Assembly: GCA_965199135.1 (NCBI GenBank)
Contig: OZ240685.1
Span: 3,038,001-3,102,000, forward strand
DNA length: 64,000 nt
Source of the DNA: EB88 sp965199135
GTDB lineage: Bacteria; Acidobacteriota; Terriglobia; Terriglobales; Acidobacteriaceae
Direction of reading: 5' to 3'
The notes below the pieces were generated by a model that was not told the DNA's origin, did not search any database, and saw nothing but the letters and a program-made list of their open reading frames with translations. The first letter of the stretch is position 1. Each line of letters opens with the position of its first letter. A program made the position numbers and the translations under genes. Shown piece after piece: positions 34,235 to 42,893 of this stretch.

Positions 34235-35545
34235 TTGCACGATTCTTCCCAAGCCACACAGACCCGCCTGATCCAGCCTGCGCGGGGTATTGCCGGCAGC
34301 GTCCAGCTCCCTGGCGACAAGAGCATCTCCCACCGCTACGCGCTCCTGTCGGCACTTGCGAGCGGCACCACCCGGCTCACGAACTTCTCGACCGGCGCCG
34401 ACCCATGGAGCTCCCTGGGCTGCAGCGAAGCGCTTGGCGCAACTGTCGCGAAAACTTCGGAGGGCGTGGTTGAGATCACCGGCACCGGCGGCATGCTGCA
34501 GGCACCGAAAACGCCACTCGACTGCGGCAACTCCGGCTCAACCATGCGCATGCTTTCGGGTCTGCTCGCGCCGCAGGCAGGCAGCTTCACGCTCGTTGGT
34601 GATGGCTCACTGACGCGGCGCCCGATGGAGCGCGTGCGCAAGCCACTGGCGGCCATGGGCGCAAACATCATGCTCACCGACGGGCACGCGCCGGTGGTGA
34701 TTGAAGGCAGAAAGCTTCGGGCGACGGACTACACCACGCCCACGCCAAGCGCGCAGGTCAAAACAGCTGTGTTGTTCGCGGGGCTGCAGGCCGAGGGCAC
34801 CACCATTCTGCGCGAGGCCGTGCGCACCCGCGACCACAGTGAACTCGCACTGCTTGCCTTTGGCGCGGAGCTCGATCGAACCCTCGACAGCGTCAGCATT
34901 CGCGGTGGGCAGTCACTCACGGGCATCGATGCCACAGTGCCAGGCGATCTCTCCTCGGCCGCGTTTTTCCTCTGCGCCACACTGCTGTTCCCGGGCTCGT
35001 CGCTGATCTTCGACCTGCTCAGCATGAATCCCACGCGCGCGACCTTGCTCGATGTCTGCACCGCGCTCGGCGGTCGGCTGTCCGTGCTCAATCTCGAAGA
35101 GCAGCATGGTGAACTGGTGGGCACCGTGCAGATGCATGCGCCGGAGGCGGGCATGCGGGGCGCAGTCATCTCCGGCGCGCTTTCCGCGCAGATCATCGAT
35201 GAGCTGCCAGTGCTGGCGGCCATTGCTCCCTACACGCAGGATGGCATCCGCATCCGCGATGCAAAGGAACTCCGAGTCAAGGAGTCGGATCGCATCGCCC
35301 TCGTCGCGCAGAACCTGCGCGCCATGGGTGCCGCGGTTGAGGAGTTTGAGGATGGTCTCGATGTGCCGGGAGGCCAGCAACTTCACGGTGCTGAGATCGA
35401 CTCCGGCGGCGACCACCGCATTGCGATGGCCTTCTCGGTCGCGGGGCTTCGTGCAACGGGAGACACACTGATTCGTGGTGCAGAATCTGCGGCGATCTCA
35501 TTCCCAGAGTTCTTCAACCTGCTCGACGCGATCGCCATGCGCTAA
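34235..35545 (+). CDS. aroA: 3-phosphoshikimate 1-carboxyvinyltransferase (EPSP synthase)
   Basis: The 436-residue protein has the EPSP synthase motifs VQLPGDKSISHRYALL, LDCGNSGSTMRML, ELRVKESDRIAL and GGDHRIAMAFSVAG. The start is a TTG at 34235, supported by GGAG 6 nt upstream and by the short distance to the conserved domain. It makes EPSP in the shikimate pathway. A strong GC hairpin follows its stop. Confidence 0.96.
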   Translation: MHDSSQATQTRLIQPARGIAGSVQLPGDKSISHRYALLSALASGTTRLTNFSTGADPWSSLGCSEALGATVAKTSEGVVEITGTGGMLQAPKTPLDCGNSGSTMRMLSGLLAPQAGSFTLVGDGSLTRRPMERVRKPLAAMGANIMLTDGHAPVVIEGRKLRATDYTTPTPSAQVKTAVLFAGLQAEGTTILREAVRTRDHSELALLAFGAELDRTLDSVSIRGGQSLTGIDATVPGDLSSAAFFLCATLLFPGSSLIFDLLSMNPTRATLLDVCTALGGRLSVLNLEEQHGELVGTVQMHAPEAGMRGAVISGALSAQIIDELPVLAAIAPYTQDGIRIRDAKELRVKESDRIALVAQNLRAMGAAVEEFEDGLDVPGGQQLHGAEIDSGGDHRIAMAFSVAGLRATGDTLIRGAESAAISFPEFFNLLDAIAMR

Positions 35546-35548
35546 ACG

Positions 35549-35570
35549 GGGGGCCCGTGACCGGGCCCCC
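35549..35570. terminator. GC-rich hairpin between convergent aroA and TolC-like genes
   Basis: A perfect 9-bp stem (GGGGGCCCG at 35549-35557 with CGGGCCCCC at 35562-35570) has a TGAC loop. There is no T tract on the plus strand. On the minus strand it is followed by GTTTAG. It lies between two convergent stops, so it may serve both genes or act as an RNA 3' stabiliser. Confidence 0.5.
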
Positions 35571-35575
35571 GCCCG

Positions 35576-37816
35576 CTAAGACGCGCCGTGTGGTGCTGGC
35601 GGTCTCGGCACTACCGGCGTCCCATCCGGGTTCAGCCCGTCTGCAGGGCTCCCCCCGGGCTGCCCAGGAGTAGGCAGACTCGGCGTGGGGTCCTTCTGTT
35701 CCGAAGCAGGCTGCAGCCCCGGAATGTTCGGCGTTTGTGTGACCGTACCGGTTACAGCATCGCCCAGGCTGATGCCGTACTTATCGAGCGTATCCGCTAG
35801 GATGTTGTCGAGCTGCGCCCGGTCCTTGGCGTACGTCGCGCGCGCATTGATCAGGTTGTCTTCTGCCGTCGCCAGGTTGCGCTCCTGCTGCAGCACATTT
35901 GCTGTCGTCGACGCGCCCAGCTTCAGCTTGCGCTGCTCGGCATCAAGACTCTGAAAGGCGAACTCGCGCGCTGCATCCGCAGCCGAGACCTGGGCCCGGT
36001 CGTTCGTGAGTGCGAACTGCGAGTTGATCACCTGCATACGCACCTGCACATACAACTGCTGCAGGCGCATCTGCTCCTGCCGGTATTCAAGTACGGAGCG
36101 AGCCTGTTCTGACTGCGCCTGCCGGTTGCGAATCGGAATCGTCAGCGACAGACCGGCACCCTTGTTGGGCGACGAATTGTTGAAGGCATTCTGCACCACG
36201 GAGCCAAACGGAACCTGTGGCGCCAGGCCGATACAACTTCCAAACTCGGCGGCAAGCGGCGTGTTACAGAGCTTGTTCTCCGAACCACCCAGCCCTGATC
36301 CGCCATAGAACGCGAAGCCATCGAGTGTCGGCAGCATGCCATTCTTCTCGCCCTTGAGCGTAATTTCATCGTTCCGCAACGCCAGCCGCGCCTGCTCGAT
36401 CTCGGGCCGGTTCTGCTCGGCACGACGCACCAGGTCATCCACCGACATCGACTCCTCGGGTGTCTCAATAAGATTCACGCGATCGGTCGGGACCACTGGC
36501 GCATTCGCCAGGAGGGGATCTTCGAGATTGCGCGAGATCGCCTGCTTCATCACCAGCTGCTGATACTCGAGCGTGCTCCTGGCGGAGACCAGTGCCTGCT
36601 GATCCGTCGCGACGGCACTCTTCGCATTCACCACGTCGAGCGGAGCCAGCGTGCCGATCTCCAACTGCTTTTCATCATCCGATTGCAACTGGGTGGACTG
36701 GTTCAGAGCGCGCTGCTTCGACTGCACATCCTCGTACGCGCTGACCAGGCCCCAGTAGATGTTCTCCACCTGGTTCACGGTGTAGAGCACCTGCTGGCGG
36801 AACGCCGAATCCGACACTCGGCGGTTGTTCTTCGCCTGCAGAATGAAGCGTCCATTGATGCCGGTCCCGAAGCCGCGCAAAAGGTGCTGCGTCAACTGGA
36901 TGTTCATCGTGCTCTGCGTTGCAGGGCTGTAGCCGGCGAGCGGGCTGTTCTCCGTGATGTAGTTGTTGTTCCAGGTGAACTGCGCCAGCGTGCCGGTCAG
37001 GAAGCCCTGCGTGTAGGTGAAGTTGTACTGGTTCTCGTTCTCATTCAGAACGGGCGTCCCGGTAAAGAGCGTGTTGAGCTCCGGGGTATTCTCGCGCTGC
37101 AACTCGATCAGCCCCGTCACGACGGGATCAAGCGGCTCCGGTGTAGGCCCGCCGCCATTCGTTGTGAGCGCCAGGCCGGAGGATCCTGTCGCTGCACCAC
37201 TCGAGCTGACACTTGTGCCGCCCGGGCCGCCGCCAGAGGAGAGCGAAGCGGTTGCTCCGCCGATCGTGCCCTCCACCAGTCCGGCATTCACACCCAGCAG
37301 CGTTGCACCCGCGCGCGCGCGCAGCAGGTCTGTATCTGCGATGTTGAGGTTGTACCGCTGGATGGCGATGTCGAAGTTATTCTCCAGCGCGAGGATGATC
37401 GCGTCACTCAGGCTGAGATAGAGCTTGCCGTTGCGTACCAGGTCGTTCAGGTGCACGCCGTTGGTGAAGCGTGGCGGCTCGACGGTGGTTGCAGTGTAAG
37501 GCGCAATCGGGTTCCAGAAGTACCCGCGGGGACGTGTGAAGTCACGCGAGGTCGGCCGCATGAAGAGCGGCTGCGTGTCATTCACCTTCGGCTCGGGGGG
37601 CAGGCCGCTCTCGATAGTGTCGGTGCTGGGTGCTGCCGGGGGTGTGGTTCCCTTTTGCCCGGCGGCCCCGCTATTTTGTTGCGCGGCCTGCGGAAGCCCG
37701 GGCTGCGCAATCAGCGCCTGCGGTGCAAGGAGGCTAACTAGTGCGAGCGCTCGCAATGCCCCTGAGGATTTCTTCTGCGTCTGCTTCTCTGCGTCGCCAG
37801 CACTGCCTTGGTGCAT
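35576..37816 (-). CDS. TolC-family outer-membrane efflux protein
   Basis: The protein is 746 residues from the ATG at 37816 (AGGA 5 nt upstream), with an N-terminal signal peptide (LALVSLLAPQALIAQ). A Pro/Ala-rich stretch precedes an OEP core with two long helical repeats, for example LSLSDAIILALENNFDIAIQ and VDDLVRRAEQNRPEIEQARLAL. The C-terminus is disordered and Pro-rich. It is much longer than E. coli TolC (about 470). A Gly/Ser-rich insertion at about 195-230 adds to this. No membrane-fusion or pump gene is adjacent. Confidence 0.88.
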   Translation of the reverse strand: MHQGSAGDAEKQTQKKSSGALRALALVSLLAPQALIAQPGLPQAAQQNSGAAGQKGTTPPAAPSTDTIESGLPPEPKVNDTQPLFMRPTSRDFTRPRGYFWNPIAPYTATTVEPPRFTNGVHLNDLVRNGKLYLSLSDAIILALENNFDIAIQRYNLNIADTDLLRARAGATLLGVNAGLVEGTIGGATASLSSGGGPGGTSVSSSGAATGSSGLALTTNGGGPTPEPLDPVVTGLIELQRENTPELNTLFTGTPVLNENENQYNFTYTQGFLTGTLAQFTWNNNYITENSPLAGYSPATQSTMNIQLTQHLLRGFGTGINGRFILQAKNNRRVSDSAFRQQVLYTVNQVENIYWGLVSAYEDVQSKQRALNQSTQLQSDDEKQLEIGTLAPLDVVNAKSAVATDQQALVSARSTLEYQQLVMKQAISRNLEDPLLANAPVVPTDRVNLIETPEESMSVDDLVRRAEQNRPEIEQARLALRNDEITLKGEKNGMLPTLDGFAFYGGSGLGGSENKLCNTPLAAEFGSCIGLAPQVPFGSVVQNAFNNSSPNKGAGLSLTIPIRNRQAQSEQARSVLEYRQEQMRLQQLYVQVRMQVINSQFALTNDRAQVSAADAAREFAFQSLDAEQRKLKLGASTTANVLQQERNLATAEDNLINARATYAKDRAQLDNILADTLDKYGISLGDAVTGTVTQTPNIPGLQPASEQKDPTPSLPTPGQPGGSPADGLNPDGTPVVPRPPAPHGAS

Positions 37817-37958
37817 CCGTGTCCTTTTATCTGTGGGGCTTCTAGAGTGTTGGTTCGCGCGTGGCCCTTCACCGAGAGTCGAGGTCACCCGCGAGTATAA
37901 CCCAGCCAACAGATGCCGCTACCCGGGAGAAAGGCTCAGAATCCGATACCCTCAGGCT

Positions 37959-38801
37959 ATGGCCGAGGCCGCATCTCCCCAGGTCTGGAAGCTTGTACTG
38001 TGCTACGACGGAACCCCGTTCGATGGCTGGCAGGTGCAGCCCGGACGCACCACCGTGCAGGGTGAACTCGCGCGTGCGATCCGTCGCGTCACCGGGGAGC
38101 AGACCCTGCCACAGGGTTCCGGCAGAACCGATGCCGGCGTACACGCGCTGGCGCAGGTCGCCTCTGTGCCGCTGCGCGCGCCCATCCCACCCCGGAATCT
38201 TGCCCGCGCGCTCAACAACATCCTGCCGCCCTCGATCCGTATGCTTTCCGCAGCCCCGGCTGCGCCAGGCTTTCACGCGCGTCACTCTGCCCTTCGCAAA
38301 ACATATGAGTACCGCGTCTTCCAGGGAGCCTTGTGCCCGCCGTGGCTTGCCCCCTACGTCTACTCCTTCACCTTCCCCATCGATCTCCATGCCATGCAAA
38401 GGGCGGCGGCGGCGCTGCTCGGCACGCACGATTTTGCCTCATTCCAGGCCCAGGATCCCGATCAGGCCACGCGCTCTCCTGCGGCGGGGACGCGCACCAC
38501 CATGCGCACCCTGCTGCACTCTGCATGGGAGCAGCCCTCGCCGGACATGCTGGTCTACCGCGTCACCGGCTCCGGGTTTCTCCACCATATGGTGCGCAAT
38601 CTTGTCGGCACCATGCTCGAGGTCGGTCGCGGTCATCGCAGCGCGGCTTCCATGCTGACAATCCTCGACGCACGTGCTCGCTTCGCCGCCGGTGCAACAG
38701 CACCGGCCAGCGGCTTGTGGTTACACTCGGTGGAATACCCCGACGTGCCCAACCCGGCACACAGCCAGGGCTCTGAGCATCACAGCACCACAGCCGTATG
38801 A
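37959..38801 (+). CDS. truA: tRNA pseudouridine(38-40) synthase TruA
   Basis: From the ATG at 37959 it is 280 residues, the usual TruA size. KLVLCYDGTPFDGWQVQPG, the catalytic Asp in GSGRTDAGVHALAQVA and the C-terminal GSGFLHHMVRNLVGTMLEVG are TruA signatures. It converts U38-40 of tRNA anticodon arms to pseudouridine. It shares an ATGA overlap with the M20 peptidase gene, so the two are translationally coupled. Confidence 0.95.
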   Translation: MAEAASPQVWKLVLCYDGTPFDGWQVQPGRTTVQGELARAIRRVTGEQTLPQGSGRTDAGVHALAQVASVPLRAPIPPRNLARALNNILPPSIRMLSAAPAAPGFHARHSALRKTYEYRVFQGALCPPWLAPYVYSFTFPIDLHAMQRAAAALLGTHDFASFQAQDPDQATRSPAAGTRTTMRTLLHSAWEQPSPDMLVYRVTGSGFLHHMVRNLVGTMLEVGRGHRSAASMLTILDARARFAAGATAPASGLWLHSVEYPDVPNPAHSQGSEHHSTTAV

Positions 38802-40090
38802 AAGACGCACCCTCCGCTTTCTCGCAGGTCGGCCAGATCGCCTCGCAGCGCGCCGTACACGCCGCGCTGGGATGGCTGCATCTCCACGAGCAGCAGATCA
38901 TGCGCTGGCAGCAGGAGTGCATCACCATCCCCGCTCCGCCCTTTGAGGAGGCCGCGCGCGGACGCTGGATCGCCGCGCACTTCGAGGAACTTGGCCTTGC
39001 TGATGTCCACCAGGACGATGCCGGCAACGTGCTCGGAACCCTTGCGGGGCGTCCCGAAGCCGAGGACAGGCGGCCGATCATCCTCATCTCCGCGCATATG
39101 GACACCGTGTTCCCAGCCGCAACGCCCCTGCGCCCGGTGCTTACCGGAAATCGCCTGGAGGCTCCAGGGGCCTGCGACAACGGAGCCGGTCTCGCTGCCC
39201 TGTTCGCCCTGGCTGCCGCGCTTCGCCATGGTGCGATCCAGACGCCATGCCGCGTTCTTTTTCTCAGCAACGTCGGCGAGGAGGGCGAGGGGGATCTCCG
39301 CGGAGTGCGCCATATCTACCGCTACGCCTCCTGGCGGCTTCGCATCGCCGCCCACCTGGTGCTCGATGGCGCCGGGCAAACCACTGCCGTCACGGGGGCA
39401 CTCGGCTCCCGACGCTTCGAGGTCACGATCACCGGTGCTGGAGGCCACTCCTGGACCGATGCCGCACGACCCAACCCGATCATCGCCCTCAGTGACGCGA
39501 TCCTGCGTATGCAGCGCCGCCAGCAGACGCTCTCCTCGCCGCGCGATGCTGCGCGCAGCACCTGGTCCGTGGGCACGATCGAAGGCGGCTCTGCCATCAA
39601 CGCGATTCCTGCGCATGCTACGGCCCGCTTCGACCTGCGCTCGACCGACCCGGATGAAGTGCTGCGGCTTGAAGTAGAGCTCCACCGCGCAGTCGAAGAC
39701 GCCGTACTTGCCACCAACGCTGGTGTTCCTTTCGAGCACGTTCTCCGTTCCGAGATCCGCACCATCGGGGACCGGCCGGCCGCGGCGCTCGCAGAGGATG
39801 CGCGCATTCTCTCCCTGCTCCGTGCCGTCGACCGGCACCTGGGCCTGCGCACCGAACTGCGGACGGCCTCGACGGACGCAAACATTCCGCTCTCCCTCGG
39901 GGTCGAGGCGCTCAGCATCGGCGCGGGTGGCGAGGGTGGCGGTATTCACACCACGGGCGAGTGGTTTGACGCGAAAGGTCGCGACCTTGGACTTCGCCGC
40001 ATCCTGCTGCTCCTGCTGGCTCTGGCGGAGTGCCATGCCCCCGAAACCACAGAAGACGCCGCCACCTACGACGTGGCTCTCGGCGACTGA
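38798..40090 (+). CDS. M20-family metallopeptidase
   Basis: The 430-residue protein has the dinuclear-zinc ligands of M20 enzymes in order: His-x-Asp in SAHMDTVFPA, bridging Asp in GACDNGAGLA, the Glu-Glu in SNVGEEGEGDLRG, Asp in LVLDGAG and a C-terminal His in GGIHTTGEW. A dimerisation (lid) domain lies between about residues 195-310. It resembles tripeptidase-like members; the exact substrate is not readable. It lies in a four-gene unit with truA upstream and an amidohydrolase and exporter downstream. Confidence 0.9.
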   Translation: MKDAPSAFSQVGQIASQRAVHAALGWLHLHEQQIMRWQQECITIPAPPFEEAARGRWIAAHFEELGLADVHQDDAGNVLGTLAGRPEAEDRRPIILISAHMDTVFPAATPLRPVLTGNRLEAPGACDNGAGLAALFALAAALRHGAIQTPCRVLFLSNVGEEGEGDLRGVRHIYRYASWRLRIAAHLVLDGAGQTTAVTGALGSRRFEVTITGAGGHSWTDAARPNPIIALSDAILRMQRRQQTLSSPRDAARSTWSVGTIEGGSAINAIPAHATARFDLRSTDPDEVLRLEVELHRAVEDAVLATNAGVPFEHVLRSEIRTIGDRPAAALAEDARILSLLRAVDRHLGLRTELRTASTDANIPLSLGVEALSIGAGGEGGGIHTTGEWFDAKGRDLGLRRILLLLLALAECHAPETTEDAATYDVALGD

Positions 40091-40120
40091 CCGACACGGC
40101 AACGCTGCTACACTCGCCCG

Positions 40121-41734
40121 GTGCCCAGCAAACATCCCCGGTCCACCCTCTTCACCAACGGCCGCATCCTGACCGGCGAGGGCCTGCTCGGCCCCGATCC
40201 GCAGTACGTTGACTCCCTGCTGGTCGAAAACGGCGTCATCCTCGCCATCGGCGACGATGCCACGCAGCACGCGGCGTCAGGCACCCCGCGCGTGGACCTC
40301 GAAGGCCGCTTCACCATGCCCGGCTTCAACGACGCGCACCTTCACCTGGGTGAGGGCGCACGCCTGCTTCGTGAGGTCGATCTGGGCGGCACGCGCTCCC
40401 TCCACGAGGCCCTCGAACGCATCGCCAGGGCAGCCGGCACCGGCGAAGGCTGGCTCACCGGGGGCGGCTGGGACGAGACCTGCTGGCCTGGCTCTCCGCT
40501 GCCCTCCCGCCACGACCTGGATCGCGTGACGGGCGACAGGCCGGCCCTCTTTGTCCGCACTGACGTCCACGTCTCGGTGGCAAACTCCGCCGCCCTGCGC
40601 CTCGGCGGCGTCACCCGCAACACGGAGGCGCCAGAAGGGTCGGCAATCGACCGCGATCAGAACGGCGAGCCGACAGGCATCCTCCGCGAACGGGCAGCAC
40701 GCCTGCTGGTAGAGCAGCACATTGCACCAGCCTCGCTCGCGCAGCGGAAACAGGACCTTCGCACCACCCTGGCCTCCGCCCTCGCGCTTGGGATCACCTC
40801 CGTGCAGGACAACTCGACCGACGAGGACTTCGCCGCGCTGCGTGCACTCCATGCTGCCGGGGAGCTGCCCCTTCGCGTGAGCGAATGGCTGCCGTTCCAC
40901 GCCTCGCTCGAGGAGCTGGAAGCACGCCGCAAGGAGGCCCCGAGCGATCGATTCCTTCGCACCACAATGCTCAAGGCCTTCCTGGACGGCTCGCTCGGCT
41001 CGCGCACCGCGTCGCTCCTCGCGCCATACACCGACGCGCCGGAAACCACCGGCATCCCGCTCTACGCGGAGGCCACGTTGATCGCGATGGCGCTGGAACG
41101 GGCGGCGCTTGGCTTCCAACTCGGCTTCCACGCGATCGGCGATCGCGCCTTCCACATGGCCATCGCCGCCTTCTCCGCCGTAAAGGCGGCGCACCCGCGA
41201 AGCCGCGGCCGCTTCCGTGTCGAGCACGCGCAGCTTGGGACCGAGCAAAGCTTCCGGGAGATGCGGGAGCTCGGCGCCATCGCCTCCATGCAGCCCGCGC
41301 ACCTGCTCACCGACGCGCGCTGGGTCACCAACCGCATCGGCAGGGAGCGTGCCTCCCTCGCCTACGCCTGGCGGAGCTTCGCAGCCGCCGGTGTCCCTCT
41401 CGCCTTCGGGACCGACTACCCGGTGGAGCCACTCTCGCCTTTGCGCGGACTCTACGCCGCGATCACCCGGGAGAGCGAAACCGGCGGCGACCCCTTCTTC
41501 CCGGAGCAGACACTCACCCTCGCCGAGGCGCTGCACGCCTCGACGCAGGGTGGCGCATACGCCGAGTACACCGAGTCCTGGAAGGGCAGGCTCTCGCCCG
41601 GATGCGTTGCGGACTTCATCGTGCTCGATCACGACCCTTTCGCAGCAGCAGACCAGGATCCAAAGTCACTCCTCACTCTCCGGGTCCTGCGCACGGTGGT
41701 CGACGGCCAGACCGTCTCTGAAGGGAGGGCCTGA
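40121..41734 (+). CDS. Amidohydrolase, YtcJ-like
   Basis: The 537-residue metal-dependent hydrolase has the composite beta-sandwich plus TIM barrel of YtcJ-like enzymes: TLFTNGRILTGEGL at the start, MPGFNDAHLHLGEG carrying the His-x-His metal ligands, GFQLGFHAIGDRAFHMAI, FRVEHAQLG and LAFGTDYPVEPL. The GTG at 40121 is used as start. Substrate unknown; YtcJ members act on amide or cyclic bonds. Gap to the M20 gene is 30 nt and to the exporter 2 nt. Confidence 0.9.
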   Translation: MPSKHPRSTLFTNGRILTGEGLLGPDPQYVDSLLVENGVILAIGDDATQHAASGTPRVDLEGRFTMPGFNDAHLHLGEGARLLREVDLGGTRSLHEALERIARAAGTGEGWLTGGGWDETCWPGSPLPSRHDLDRVTGDRPALFVRTDVHVSVANSAALRLGGVTRNTEAPEGSAIDRDQNGEPTGILRERAARLLVEQHIAPASLAQRKQDLRTTLASALALGITSVQDNSTDEDFAALRALHAAGELPLRVSEWLPFHASLEELEARRKEAPSDRFLRTTMLKAFLDGSLGSRTASLLAPYTDAPETTGIPLYAEATLIAMALERAALGFQLGFHAIGDRAFHMAIAAFSAVKAAHPRSRGRFRVEHAQLGTEQSFREMRELGAIASMQPAHLLTDARWVTNRIGRERASLAYAWRSFAAAGVPLAFGTDYPVEPLSPLRGLYAAITRESETGGDPFFPEQTLTLAEALHASTQGGAYAEYTESWKGRLSPGCVADFIVLDHDPFAAADQDPKSLLTLRVLRTVVDGQTVSEGRA

Positions 41735-41736
41735 CG

Positions 41737-42693
41737 GTGCGGCGCGAAACCCTGGCCCACCTGCTCCTGCTCGCCGTGGTGTTCGTCTGGGGAACGACGT
41801 TTGTGCTGGTCAAGGCAGCGCTCGCGGACGTCTCCCCACTGCTCTTCAACCTGCTGCGCATGCTGCTCGCTGCCGTGGTTCTCCTGGTGGCATACCGCCG
41901 GTCGCTGCACGGGCTTCCCCGCTCTGCCTGGACCGTGAGCATCCTTGCCGGGGTCCTGCTCGCCGCGGGCTACCAGCTGCAGACCGCCGGCCTGCAGCTC
42001 ACCACTCCCTCGAAGTCGGCGTTTCTGACCGGCATGGTGGTCATCTTCGTACCCTTTCTCTCGCTCACTCGCCTGCTGCGTGCGCCGGGGGCGCACCGTC
42101 CAGGACCTTCCGCCTTTCTTGGTGCAGCGATCGGCTTCGCAGGGCTTGGCCTGCTTGCTATCCCCGCGGGCGAACCCTGGTCGCTCACCTCGATGAGCCG
42201 CGGCGACCTCCTCACCCTCGGCTGTGCCGCGGCGTTTGCGCTGCACCTGCTGTCGCTCGCCCACGGCTCCCTGCATGTCCCGTACCAGGCGCTCGCAACC
42301 GTGCAGATCTCCGTCGCCGCCGTTGTGATGGCGCTGACCCTGCCGCTTTTCGAGCCGCATCCCTCCTTCCACGCCACACCCCGCTTCTTTGTGGCCTGGG
42401 GTGTCGCGGCCGTGCTCGCGACCGCGGCTGCTTTCTCTGTTCAGAGCTGGGCCCAGGGATTTCTGCCTGCGAGCCACACCGCTCTGATCTTTGCGCTTGA
42501 GCCCGTCTTCGCGGCAGCAACCTCGTTCCTGCTGCTCGGCGAGCGCCTCGCCGGTCGAGCGCTGGCCGGCGGAGCGCTCGTGCTCGTTGCGATCCTTGTC
42601 TCCGGACTCTTTCCTTCGGGTGGCGTGCAACCCACCGCGCACGAGGCGGCTCCACTCTGTGAAAGTCCGCCTGAGACCCTTCCCGGCGAGTGA
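41737..42693 (+). CDS. EamA/DMT-family transporter
   Basis: The 318-residue protein has ten hydrophobic segments arranged as two EamA repeats. It starts LLLLAVVFVWGTTFVLVKAAL and ends with a repeat-2 helix VFAAATSFLLLGERLAGRALAGGAL. Start is the GTG at 41737, 2 nt after the amidohydrolase stop, so it is coupled to it. DMT proteins export amino acids or metabolites; here it may export a product of the peptidase/amidohydrolase pair (inference). Confidence 0.9.
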   Translation: MRRETLAHLLLLAVVFVWGTTFVLVKAALADVSPLLFNLLRMLLAAVVLLVAYRRSLHGLPRSAWTVSILAGVLLAAGYQLQTAGLQLTTPSKSAFLTGMVVIFVPFLSLTRLLRAPGAHRPGPSAFLGAAIGFAGLGLLAIPAGEPWSLTSMSRGDLLTLGCAAAFALHLLSLAHGSLHVPYQALATVQISVAAVVMALTLPLFEPHPSFHATPRFFVAWGVAAVLATAAAFSVQSWAQGFLPASHTALIFALEPVFAAATSFLLLGERLAGRALAGGALVLVAILVSGLFPSGGVQPTAHEAAPLCESPPETLPGE

Positions 42694-42893
42694 CGTCTAA
42701 CCCCGGAGATGCGAAGGACGCCCATTGCCCGAAACAGACGCCCGTGGTCTGGTCTCCGGCGGCGCACCAGTACACTGAGAGAGCCTGTTGCGCGAGCGCC
42801 CGAGCCACACGCGCCACACACACACCGGGCTCAAATGCATAGTTTCTGAACAATGGCTGACCCATTCAAGAAAGGTACGAGGGTAGACCTGAG

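Noticed and set aside
32269..34326. 685-residue open frame antisense to the SpoIIE phosphatase
   Set aside because: It mirrors the opposite strand of a clear GAF-GAF-phosphatase and shows no domain; it comes from high GC and few stops.
38780..40270. 496-residue frame antisense to the M20 peptidase
   Set aside because: The sense strand has a full set of metal ligands; the antisense has low-complexity Arg/Gly-rich sequence.
40277..42642. Long antisense frames over the amidohydrolase and DMT exporter
   Set aside because: No recognisable domains; sense genes are well supported.
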